Shown here piece after piece: positions 9,655 to 15,175 of a stretch of 15,175 nucleotides of DNA (within the stretch, counting starts at the first letter, position 1; each line of letters opens with the position of its first letter). The notes beneath the pieces were generated by a model that was given only the letters and a program-made list of their open reading frames with translations, had not been told where the DNA came from and searched no databases. This DNA comes from Actinomycetes bacterium (GTDB lineage Bacteria > Actinomycetota > Humimicrobiia > JAHJRV01): NCBI GenBank assembly GCA_030640275.1, contig DAOWJR010000016.1, positions 1-15,175 on the forward strand, in the 5' to 3' direction. A program made the translations under genes and the position numbers.

Positions 9655-9698
9655 TAACATATAAAAAATAAATAAATATTTTTTACTTTTATATGTTA
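9655..9698. repeat. 12-bp AT-rich inverted repeat, possible bidirectional terminator
   Basis: TAACATATAAAA (9655-9666) pairs perfectly with TTTTATATGTTA (9687-9698) around a 20-base A/T loop. It lies where the broken membrane gene (plus) and the broken recombinase (minus) converge, which suits a bidirectional terminator. The arms contain almost no G or C, so the hairpin would be weak, and chance is possible in such AT-rich sequence. Confidence 0.35.
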
Positions 9699-9699
9699 T

Positions 9700-9953
9700 T
9701 ATTTCAAATTTTTAATAATCTCTCAATAAAAAAACTTAATTATATCAATAAAAAGAAAAGTTGATAGTTTTTAATGAAACACTAGTTTTTTTTGCAATAA
9801 AAAGATTTTGATATTTTCAATGTCTAACTTCTCAAGATTGCTCTCCTTAAGAGAAAGATATTCTTTGAGAGTACAAAGATAGTCCTTTACTGTTTTAGAA
9901 CCATAATTGCAAATTCTTAACTCAGTTTCTAATTGATCTAGTAATTTTTGCAT
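9700..9953 (-). pseudogene. Tyrosine recombinase (phage/integron-type integrase), N-terminal remnant
   Basis: Read on the minus strand from the ATG at 9953, the first 56 residues (MQKLLDQLETELRICNYGSKT, then VKDYLCTLKEYL and LDIENIKIFLLQKK) match the SAM-like core-binding domain of XerC/D and integron-type tyrosine recombinases. The frame then runs into nonsense at an A8 run (9786-9793). Adding one A restores KTSVSLKTINFSFY, and a second shift gives DIIKFFY, a stop, and EIIKNLK. Together these resemble the next stretch of the same domain (S.KTIN.YL..IKFFY.E..KN). No catalytic domain (R...HxxR...Y) follows, so the gene is dead. It points away from the TIR-SIR2 pair, the orientation an integron integrase has relative to its cassettes. 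Confidence 0.65.
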
Positions 9954-9990
9954 AATTAGTGAAATTTGATAAAATGAAGGCAGTTTTGAT

Positions 9991-10021
9991 TTGGTTATAA
10001 CTTAATCTGATTTCGTATAAT
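9991..10021 (+). promoter_or_regulatory. Candidate promoter for the TIR-SIR2 operon
   Basis: TTGGTT (9991-9996) and a perfect TATAAT (10016-10021) are 19 bp apart. A second -10-like TATAAG lies at 10057-10062, with TTGTTT 15 bp upstream of it. Both -10 boxes fall inside the 11-bp direct repeat ATTTCGTATAA. The spacings are not ideal, and AT-rich sequence yields such matches easily. Confidence 0.4.
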
Positions 10022-10074
10022 ACATATAAAAATAATTGTTTTATGAAAACATTTCGTATAAGAATGAGTTAGGC
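9995..10074. other. Candidate degenerate recombination site (attI/attC-like) left of the TIR gene
   Basis: AACTTAATCT (9999-10008) faces AGAATGAGTT (10061-10070): eight Watson-Crick pairs, one G-T and one mismatch in ten. The right end reads GTTAGGC (10068-10074), which fits the integron core consensus GTTRRRY, with the TIR gene's ribosome site only 10 bp further on, as in gene cassettes. The left box TTATAAC does not fit RYYYAAC fully. Support also comes from the divergent recombinase remnant next door. The palindrome is imperfect and the sequence AT-rich, so this is a hypothesis. Confidence 0.3.
10010..10061 (+). repeat. 11-bp direct repeat ATTTCGTATAA, two copies 41 bp apart
   Basis: Exact copies at 10010-10020 and 10051-10061 in the gap between the dead recombinase and the TIR gene. 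They could be binding sites for a regulator or for the recombinase, or a duplicated -10 region, since each copy contains TATAA. Confidence 0.6.
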
Positions 10075-10097
10075 GACATTACTAAGGAGCTTTGGTT

Positions 10098-11042
10098 ATG
10101 AGTTATGACATTGTATTGTTCAAAAAGGATAAGAGCAAGATTTCAAAGAGGAAACTCGAGGGCATTCTTTGGAAGCAGTATTGGATAGCAAGGTCAACTG
10201 AAAAAGACACATATGAATTTATGCATAATAAAGATCAAAGTTACATAGAAATAAAACATGATTATTATGAGACGGTTGAGCCACTTATCAAAACCAAGAA
10301 GGTTGATTCGATTGAATTAAGGACTTGGGCTTCAAGTAGTGAGTGGACAATAAACCATCTTATTAGATTGAGCTTCTTATTGTCTGAAAAATTAGGTCTT
10401 ATTGTTTATGATCCACAACTTGGGGAAGAAATTACAGTTAAGGACATAGATAAATTAGAAGAGACATATTTTAAGTGGCGGCTTTCCGTGAAAGCGTTTG
10501 AATTAAAACTTGACATAGATCCTAAAAAACTTATTCCTATAACAGTGTTTGTTGCACATTCTTTTTTATCATGTGACGATTTAATAAACGATTATATTAT
10601 TAGTCTCCTTAGACACAGAGTTAAGGAAGTTCTTACAGGGCGACCTTATCAAACTGTGTCAATGTCAAAAAAGATAAAAGATAAAATAAAAAGGTCAGAT
10701 TTGGTGGTTGCTATTTTAACAAAAAGAGAGAGAATTACTAAAGGTAAATACAAAACATCAGAATGGGTCAAAGATGAAGCTACTTTTGCAGCGGGAGCCC
10801 AAAAAGATGTTATCTTTATTAAAGAAAATGAAGTTGTGGATATTCCTGGCATCTTTGGAGATTACGAATGGATACCATTAGACAGAAATCTTATTGGTAT
10901 CATTGGTAAAGAGATTGACAAGTATTTAAGAAAGTATAAAAAGGGACGTCGCTTAACACAGAGTTTGTCTCAAGTGCTGACACACTTTCGCCAAAATGCC
11001 ATTCGGGCACTTCGCAAACTCTGGGAACGCTATCTGAAATAG
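10098..11042 (+). CDS. TIR-like domain protein, probable defence sensor or NAD-processing enzyme
   Basis: I chose the ATG at 10098 because AAGGAG (10084-10089) lies 8 bases before it; a TTG at 10092 is too close. The product has 314 residues. Residues 1-145 form an unrecognised alpha/beta domain ending in LSEKLGLIVYDPQLGEEI. From about 147 a TIR-like fold is visible: strand ITVFVAHSF (about 148-156), MSKKIKDKIKRSDLVVAILT, then SEWVKDE with E227 at the place of the catalytic glutamate of NADase TIR domains, and DVIFIKENEVVDIPGIFGDYEWIPLDR. The last 30 residues are basic and encoded by a palindromic, GC-richer stretch. The SIR2 gene follows 19 bp later. TIR plus SIR2 recalls Thoeris, where the TIR protein makes a cyclic ADP-ribose signal, but the N-terminal domain here is not that of ThsB. 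TIR assignment is moderate; function is inferred. Confidence 0.7.
   Translation: MSYDIVLFKKDKSKISKRKLEGILWKQYWIARSTEKDTYEFMHNKDQSYIEIKHDYYETVEPLIKTKKVDSIELRTWASSSEWTINHLIRLSFLLSEKLGLIVYDPQLGEEITVKDIDKLEETYFKWRLSVKAFELKLDIDPKKLIPITVFVAHSFLSCDDLINDYIISLLRHRVKEVLTGRPYQTVSMSKKIKDKIKRSDLVVAILTKRERITKGKYKTSEWVKDEATFAAGAQKDVIFIKENEVVDIPGIFGDYEWIPLDRNLIGIIGKEIDKYLRKYKKGRRLTQSLSQVLTHFRQNAIRALRKLWERYLK
10960..11022 (+). repeat. Long two-part palindrome in the 3' end of the TIR gene
   Basis: AGAGTTTG (10960-10967) pairs with CAAACTCT (11015-11022), and inside it AAGTGC (10972-10977) pairs with GCACTT (11007-11012), leaving a 29-base loop. This is 14 perfect pairs with small internal gaps. The stretch is richer in G+C than its surroundings and encodes the basic C-terminal tail. 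It could act as an RNA hairpin between the two cistrons or be a small palindromic element captured in the reading frame. Confidence 0.6.
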
Positions 11043-11061
11043 CCCGTGAAGGTGTGAAAAC

Positions 11062-12114
11062 ATGAAGATAGAAGATATTATATTTTTAGGAGCGGGTGCA
11101 TCTGCATCTGAAGGAGCACCCTTACAAGGAGATTTGTTTAGGGAATATTTCCACTCCTATCAAACTGAAAACGATTACAGAATTAATAGTGAAATGTATC
11201 AGAGATTAGTCAGGTTCTTTAAGACATTCTTTGGGATAGATATTAAGCTTAATAATTTAAATGGTTTTTCCTTCCCTACCTTTGAAGAAATACTGGGAAT
11301 GCTTGAGTTAGCGTTAAATAGAGAAGAAAGCTTTAAGGATTATAGCCTGACACCTGATAAACCGAAGATACAACAAATTAGAAAAGATTTGATATTTCTA
11401 ATCGCAATTATTCTCTTTAAGAAATTAGGTGGAGAATTCAAGCATCATAGGAAATTAGTAAATAGACTAAAGGAGGAACAGAAACTTACTAAAACCGGGT
11501 TTGTTAGCTTAAATTACGATATCCTTATAGATAATGCATTGGTGGATCTCTATCCAAATTATGATTATGGGGTTGAATTTACAAACTTTGGAAGAAGATC
11601 TGGTTGGAAAAGACCAAAGAAACGAAAAGTGGTTAGTCTTTATAAACTGCACGGTTCGTTAAATTGGCTTTATTGTCCAACATGCATATCTCTAACACTA
11701 ACTCCAAAAGAAAAAGGAGTTGTAAAACTCGTTTTTAAGCCGAAAAATTGTGATGTCTGTACAAGTGAAATGACTCCTATAATAATCCCCCCTACTTTCT
11801 TTAAGGTTATGTCTAATTTCTATTTACAAGAGATATGGCACAAAGCTGAGAATGCGTTAAAACAGGCTAAAAGAATTTTCTTCTGTGGTTATTCCTTTCC
11901 AGATGCTGATATTCACATTAAGTATCTTCTGAAGAGAGTTGAGATAAATAGAGGTTCTACCCCTGAAATATTCATAATCAATAATCACGAAGGGAAATCA
12001 GACTTTCAAAGGAAAGATGAGGAGTTAAGATATAAGCGGTTTTTCAAGGATAGTCAGAGAGTTCATTATACTAATCAATCGTTTGAGGATTTCTGTAAAC
12101 GAGGTGCCAATTAG
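11062..12114 (+). CDS. SIR2-domain protein (SIR2_2-like), probable NAD-hydrolysing defence effector
   Basis: A 350-residue protein that is almost entirely one SIR2 domain. The nucleotide-binding loop FLGAGASASEG is at residues 8-18, the SLNYD motif has N151 and D153, and the catalytic-type histidine H197 lies in KLHGSLNW. A four-cysteine zinc site (C205, C208, C230, C233) follows, and the domain ends in CGYSFPDADIHIKYL (from C275). Bacterial SIR2 proteins of this type destroy NAD+ during phage infection. All expected NAD-site motifs are present, so it should be active. It lacks the C-terminal SLOG sensor of ThsA and the Argonaute partner of SPARSA. Nineteen base pairs separate it from the TIR gene, so the two are cotranscribed and probably act together. 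The ribosome site before ATG 11062 is weak (GAAGGTG), which suggests coupling to the upstream gene. Confidence 0.85.
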   Translation: MKIEDIIFLGAGASASEGAPLQGDLFREYFHSYQTENDYRINSEMYQRLVRFFKTFFGIDIKLNNLNGFSFPTFEEILGMLELALNREESFKDYSLTPDKPKIQQIRKDLIFLIAIILFKKLGGEFKHHRKLVNRLKEEQKLTKTGFVSLNYDILIDNALVDLYPNYDYGVEFTNFGRRSGWKRPKKRKVVSLYKLHGSLNWLYCPTCISLTLTPKEKGVVKLVFKPKNCDVCTSEMTPIIIPPTFFKVMSNFYLQEIWHKAENALKQAKRIFFCGYSFPDADIHIKYLLKRVEINRGSTPEIFIINNHEGKSDFQRKDEELRYKRFFKDSQRVHYTNQSFEDFCKRGAN

Positions 12115-12144
12115 AGATAAGTATAATGTGTTGCTGACTACATC

Positions 12145-12235
12145 ATATAACAGAGCATATCTGACTACAGTGCTTCACACATCCGCACAAATCCAGCCTT
12201 ATGGCTGGACTTTAGATATGTTCAAAACGTTATGT
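12145..12235. other. Candidate attC-like palindrome right of the SIR2 gene
   Basis: Outer boxes ATATAAC (12145-12151) and GTTATGT (12229-12235) pair with six Watson-Crick pairs and one G-T. Inner boxes CATATCT (12156-12162) and AGATATG (12214-12220) pair perfectly. The centre holds a tight hairpin, TCCAGCC-TTAT-GGCTGGA (12192-12209). Two box pairs ending in AAC and GTT within 91 bp, just after a coding region, is the layout of an integron attC site. The spacers (4 and 8 bases) are more uneven than usual and GTTATGT departs from GTTRRRY at one base. Alternatively it is a transcription attenuator between the SIR2 and DUF4145 genes. Confidence 0.4.
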
Positions 12236-12269
12236 GAAATTTTGTCAAATATAGTCGAAAGGAGGTAAT

Positions 12270-13007
12270 ATGCAAGATCAGTCTCACCTTGATAAAAAGT
12301 ATTTTATTGATGAAACCGTATACAATTGTCCATTTTGTAATCGAAGAAATGTTAGATATAGCCTTTTCGATACATTTAAATTTGACTGGTCTAATAATAA
12401 AGAGTGTTTTGTATATTTAGTAGAATGCTCCTCCTGCGAAAAAGTTTCCATGCATCTGTCGTATGAGGATATTTCAACTAGTACGGGACCAGATTTTAAA
12501 GAAGATATCGATATAGATTCAAAAATATTTTACTCAGTCCCTACATCCTTTTTTGTTATGGATGATCGAATTCCACGAATTATAAGAGAACTAATCACAG
12601 AATCTGAAGGTTGTCTTAAAATGAACTTTCTTACTGGTGCTTCGGCTTGCATGAGAAAAGCAATCTACGAACTTCTCATTATTGAAGAAGCGGAAGGGGC
12701 TGACTATGAGAGTAAAGTCAAATTTCTTAAGAAGAAGTATCCTGATTCTGACCCAACCCTTTTTGATATATTAGCTCAAATTCAAGACATGACAAGCGAT
12801 AAAATTCACGAGCAGTCCTGGGATAAGTGGGATTCTCCATATCTTAAATTTATCATTGAAACTTTAAAAGCTATCTTGCACGAAATCTATGTTTTGCCAG
12901 AGATAAAGGCTGATCGATTGAAATCTGTCCTGAAACTTAAAGAGGATTTAGAAAAAGATAAGAAAAGAAAGATGAAGACTAAAAAAATTAATAGATCAAT
13001 TAACTGA
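12270..13007 (+). CDS. Zinc-ribbon DUF4145-domain protein
   Basis: 245 residues behind AAAGGAGG at about 12258-12265. An N-terminal zinc ribbon is built from CPFC (C20, C23) and CSSC (C53, C56). From about residue 107 comes the DUF4145 helical core: IPRIIRELITESEGCLKMN, AxxxMRKAIYELL, then a segment around DIHEQ-like KIHEQSW. DUF4145 occurs alone and fused to restriction enzymes and other defence proteins, and its function is not settled. It follows the SIR2 gene by 155 bp on the same strand and may be its accessory, or may be a separate cassette given the palindrome between them. The last dozen residues (KMKTKKINRSIN) run through a duplicated fragment in a shifted frame, so the C terminus is probably not the original one. 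Confidence 0.75.
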   Translation: MQDQSHLDKKYFIDETVYNCPFCNRRNVRYSLFDTFKFDWSNNKECFVYLVECSSCEKVSMHLSYEDISTSTGPDFKEDIDIDSKIFYSVPTSFFVMDDRIPRIIRELITESEGCLKMNFLTGASACMRKAIYELLIIEEAEGADYESKVKFLKKKYPDSDPTLFDILAQIQDMTSDKIHEQSWDKWDSPYLKFIIETLKAILHEIYVLPEIKADRLKSVLKLKEDLEKDKKRKMKTKKINRSIN

Positions 13008-13065
13008 ACAACAAAAATTAGCTATGAAAGTTTTTGAGGCTATTACTGAAAGAATAAGCAAATAG
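12961..13065 (+). repeat. Duplicated coding fragment, copy A
   Basis: These 105 bases match copy B at 14305-14410 at clearly more than 80% of positions, with one single-base gap. In one frame the fragment reads LIDQLTEQQKLAMKVFEAIT and ERISK then TAG, a coiled-coil tail. The DUF4145 gene enters it in a different frame and stops early at TGA 13005. A missing base near 12979, relative to copy B, breaks the fragment's own frame. Confidence 0.75.
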
Positions 13066-13167
13066 CGAAATTCAAGTATTTTTTGACATCTTTTGTATTT
13101 GTAATTTAAACTCCCCCGTGTTTTAATAGAACCAAAAAGAAACTTCTTATTAAGAAAGGAGAATGAA

Positions 13168-14184
13168 ATGGATAAACAGGAATCTTTACTGAACAAGATC
13201 GAAGCATGGGTAAGAGAGGGCTTGATATCTACTGAACAAGCTGAGAGGATTAAGCGGCGAGAAAAAGAGATTAAAATAATATCTCCTGTTAGTCGAATGA
13301 AGCTCAATGAGATATTAGTTTATCTTGGTAGTTTAATTATCTTTTTAGCATTGGCTTTCTTTGTAATACTGAACTGGAGAAAATTTGGGAGCATGGGAAG
13401 AATAGTCACAGTGCTCATTCCCACAGTTTTAATGTTTGTATTGGGTTGGTGGCTTCATAGATCTGGGAGAGTACGACTCAGACGGGGTGCACAAGCCTTG
13501 TGGTTGGTAGCTTGCTTACTTAGTGGGTTAGTCTTTGGAGTAATATTCTATGAAATGGGTCTTCTTGATTTAGATAGACCCGGTGACCCAATGATACTGG
13601 TGAGTTCCCTGTTGGCAACTATATTAGCTGGTACTGCTTTTATTCTACTTCCTAGTATTACTCAGAGTATTGCATTCCATATTTGTGGTAGTGCAGTGTT
13701 ATTCTCGTTTATTGGCTGGCTGAGTCATATTCTTCCACCCTTAAATGATTTCTATGAGGCTTTAGGTATTCTTGTGATAGGTATTATATTTGGTAGCTTA
13801 TGGTTAGCCTTATCTGAGTGGTTACGGGTAAGAGAAAAGAAAGGTCTTGTTATAGTATCTCGCATCTTCGGAGCCATGACTATCTTATTTTTCAGCTTAG
13901 TCTCAGCTATGGATGAATATCCTGCAACCTGGCAAAAGACAGTAATGGAAGCAATAGCTTTTTTAGCTAGTATTGCATTTATCACTGCTAGTATGAAAAA
14001 GCAGTCGCAAACTTTCCTCTATAGTGGAGCAGCTTTCCTTCTGTTCTGGATTACCTATATAAACTTTGAGCATTTCGCTGATAGAATAGGGATGCCTGTC
14101 ACTCTGCTAATCATAGGGGCGTTACTTATCGGGTTAGGTCTTGGAACTGAGCGCTTAAGTAGACTAATAAGGACTTCAAAATGA
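13168..14184 (+). CDS. DUF2157-family multi-pass membrane protein
   Basis: 338 residues behind AAGGAG at about 13155-13160. A short soluble N-terminal helix pair (KIEAWVREGLISTEQAERI) is followed by about ten hydrophobic segments from residue 46 onward. This is the typical form of DUF2157: an amphipathic N-terminal domain that looks like a short protein-interaction motif, followed by a long membrane region with no known catalytic residues. The role of the family is unknown. The gene is visibly less AT-rich than its surroundings and sits between two copies of a 105-bp fragment, which suggests it arrived separately from its neighbours. A partial inverted repeat (TGAGA at about 14182 and TCTCA near 14200) follows the stop but is too weak to call a terminator. 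Confidence 0.8.
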   Translation: MDKQESLLNKIEAWVREGLISTEQAERIKRREKEIKIISPVSRMKLNEILVYLGSLIIFLALAFFVILNWRKFGSMGRIVTVLIPTVLMFVLGWWLHRSGRVRLRRGAQALWLVACLLSGLVFGVIFYEMGLLDLDRPGDPMILVSSLLATILAGTAFILLPSITQSIAFHICGSAVLFSFIGWLSHILPPLNDFYEALGILVIGIIFGSLWLALSEWLRVREKKGLVIVSRIFGAMTILFFSLVSAMDEYPATWQKTVMEAIAFLASIAFITASMKKQSQTFLYSGAAFLLFWITYINFEHFADRIGMPVTLLIIGALLIGLGLGTERLSRLIRTSK

Positions 14185-14470
14185 GATAATGCTTAACTCT
14201 CATTCCTATCCAAACTCAAGGACTAATTTCTCTTAATGCTTAAAAAATAGCTAACACTAGATTATTTAATAAATTAATTTCTATATAACCAGAGAAGATA
14301 AAGAAGAAAAGAAAGACGAAGAATTAAAAAATTTGATAGATCAATTGATTGAACAACAGAAATTAACCATGAAAGTTTTAGAGGCTATTACTGAAAAAAT
14401 AAATAAATGAGTCATAGCGATAAAGTTACTTAATTAATAAAAGCAAAATCATATAAAAAGGAGATTTTAA
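14185..14470 (+). other. Intergenic stretch with a decayed coding fragment
   Basis: The only recognisable content is copy B of the duplicated fragment (separate entry) and the ribosome site AAGGAG at 14458-14463 of the lipoprotein gene. The rest is AT-rich with stops in every frame. Confidence 0.5.
14305..14410 (+). repeat. Duplicated coding fragment, copy B (gene-tail remnant)
   Basis: An open frame without a start encodes a charged region and then ELKNLIDQLIEQQKLTMKVL and EAITEKINK, ending at TGA 14408-14410. A stop lies in frame at about 14270, so it is the orphan C terminus of a lost gene. It pairs with copy A at 12961-13065 and brackets the DUF2157 gene. Substitutions between the copies mostly keep the reading (GAT/GAC, CAA/CAG), so they probably diverged as coding sequence before decay. 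Confidence 0.7.
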
Positions 14471-14614
14471 ATGAATTTTTTTGAAAAAATATCTCAGAAA
14501 TTTGTAGCTTTTTTGATCATTTTATGTTTGTCATTTATATTTACTGGTTGTCTTTCAGCATCACCTTCTAAAACTTTGGAAGTTACAGAGGAAACTATCG
14601 AGGAAGTTAAATAA
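14471..14614 (+). CDS. Small lipoprotein, 47 residues
   Basis: ATG at 14471 follows AAGGAG by seven bases. The product opens with a short charged N terminus (NFFEKISQK) and a hydrophobic core (FVAFLIILCLSFIF), then a lipobox TGC; lipid attachment would be on Cys28. The mature part is only 20 residues, acidic, ending in EVTEETIEEVK. This is a bacterial-type exported lipoprotein with no recognisable function. The small size could mean a truncated larger lipoprotein, but start, lipobox and stop are all in good order. Confidence 0.7.
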   Translation: MNFFEKISQKFVAFLIILCLSFIFTGCLSASPSKTLEVTEETIEEVK

Positions 14615-14844
14615 TAAAAATTTAAAACAAAATGGAGAAAAGGTATAGTTGTTTAAAAAGGAAAATTCTAAAAAAAGTGATAACCCAAACACAATTTGCT
14701 GAAGAAATTTATCCGTAGAAGGAGCACTTACTATTCTTAGGTGCTTTAGTTCTATTTCTAAGACATTGATTATTTCATTTTTCGTGTTATATATTTATAA
14801 TTCAAATAAGAATAAAATAGCAATCAAAATAAGGAGATGTCAAT
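14615..14844 (+). other. 230-bp intergenic stretch
   Basis: A 28-codon reading at 14632-14718 (…KVITQTQFAEEIYP) has no ribosome site and stops at TAG; its frame then continues 16 codons. AGCAC (about 14722) and GTGCT (about 14739), followed by a few T residues, make a weak terminator-like hairpin. AAGGAG at 14831-14836 serves the next gene. Confidence 0.4.
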
Positions 14845-15175
14845 ATGAATGAGTTTGAACAAAAGATCAAAGAATTGGCAGAAAAGTACAAAGAGTCACA
14901 AAAGTTTATTTATAAGTTGGAAGAAAGTATTGATAAGCTACCACAAAATGAAAAAGGTAACTTTTTTTTAAAGGTTGGAAGTACTTTATGTAAATTTTCT
15001 TATTTTATACTGGCACTGGATTCCTGGAATCATGCCTTGAAACATTTTATTGAAATCGAAAACAGAGCTGCAGAGTCAGCATGTTACATAGGTCTAGGCA
15101 ATACCTATGACAGCTTGGGGGATTTCAGAAAAGCTATTGAGTATCATGAGAGATCATTGAAGATAGCAAAGGATA
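14845..15175 (+). CDS. TPR-repeat protein, 5' part (runs off the window)
   Basis: The first 110 residues are visible. Residues 1-35 are a charged helix (FEQKIKELAEKYKESQKF). A helical pair around 45-75 follows, and then a clear tetratricopeptide unit from about 73: ESACYIGLGNTYDSLGDFRKA and IEYHERSLKIAKD. The GLGN.Y..LGD...AI.YHE.SL.IAK pattern is that of tandem TPRs found in protein-interaction scaffolds and in many STAND or AAA regulators. The partner domain would lie downstream, outside the window. The ribosome site is good (AAGGAG, eight bases before ATG). Confidence 0.8.
   Translation, partial: MNEFEQKIKELAEKYKESQKFIYKLEESIDKLPQNEKGNFFLKVGSTLCKFSYFILALDSWNHALKHFIEIENRAAESACYIGLGNTYDSLGDFRKAIEYHERSLKIAKD

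Noticed and set aside
10098..12114. Calling the TIR-SIR2 pair Thoeris (thsB-thsA)
   Set aside because: The SIR2 protein ends with the SIR2 fold and has no SLOG domain, and the TIR protein has a long extra N-terminal domain, so the name would mislead.
12083..12268. A 61-codon reading overlapping the end of the SIR2 gene
   Set aside because: TTG start without a ribosome site, runs through the attC-like palindrome, and its translation has no protein character.
14182..14204. TGAGA/TCTCA hairpin after the DUF2157 gene as a terminator
   Set aside because: Five-base stem with no following T run; too weak to support.
14632..14718. 28-codon reading with an HTH-like TQTQFAEEI stretch
   Set aside because: No ribosome site and too short for a helix-turn-helix domain; the resemblance is a handful of residues.
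1..15175. CRISPR array, tRNA or rRNA genes
   Set aside because: No regularly spaced repeats were found, no cloverleaf with a GTTCRANNC arm was noticed, and no rRNA-like conserved stretch is visible.

Overview
This is an AT-rich accessory region. By eye most of it is around 28-30% G+C, with a visibly richer stretch from about 10.1 kb and especially 13.2-14.2 kb. Nearly all intact genes read left to right behind strong Shine-Dalgarno sites (AAGGAG, AGGAGG). Proteins are rich in Lys, Glu and Ile, AGA and ATA codons are common, and a small protein with a lipobox is encoded at 14.47 kb. This suggests a low-GC, probably anaerobic bacterium. I cannot name a phylum, and an archaeal origin is not strictly excluded for the left half.

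Left block (1-5594): the 3' part of a SNF2-type helicase gene, 14 bp from a 1232-residue type IIG-like protein that combines a PD-(D/E)XK nuclease motif with an N6-adenine methyltransferase. Helicase plus methylase resembles the drmD-drmMI end of class 1 DISARM, or a stand-alone helicase-assisted restriction-modification system. No drmA, drmB or drmC lies downstream. The decayed 3' end of a second adenine methylase follows (about 5692-5959).

Middle block (6197-9953): a module in decay. Two consecutive well-started genes, an unrecognised protein and a NucS/DUF91-type nuclease, each carry one in-frame stop codon (TAG at 6425, TAA at 7567) with the reading frame intact on the far side. An intact membrane-anchored coiled-coil protein follows. 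Next come a small membrane protein broken at two homopolymers and, on the minus strand, a tyrosine recombinase reduced to its N-terminal part plus shifted scraps.

Right block (10.0-13.07 kb): the most interesting part. A TIR-like protein and a SIR2-domain protein are encoded 19 bp apart, followed by a zinc-ribbon/DUF4145 protein. TIR plus SIR2 recalls Thoeris-type NAD-consuming anti-phage defence, but the architectures differ: there is no SLOG domain on the SIR2 protein and an extra N-terminal domain on the TIR protein. The pair is bracketed by two imperfect palindromes whose outer boxes resemble integron core sites (AAC...GTT, with GTTAGGC at 10068). The dead recombinase points away from the pair. 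This looks like a degenerate integron-like gene cassette, an inference that needs testing.

Right end (13.1-15.2 kb): a DUF2157 multi-pass membrane protein lies between two copies of a roughly 105-bp coding fragment (12961-13065 and 14305-14410). A 47-residue lipoprotein and the start of a TPR protein that runs off the window follow. Overall this reads as a defence island with heavy gene turnover, where mobile-element remnants, broken genes and apparently intact immune-type genes sit side by side.
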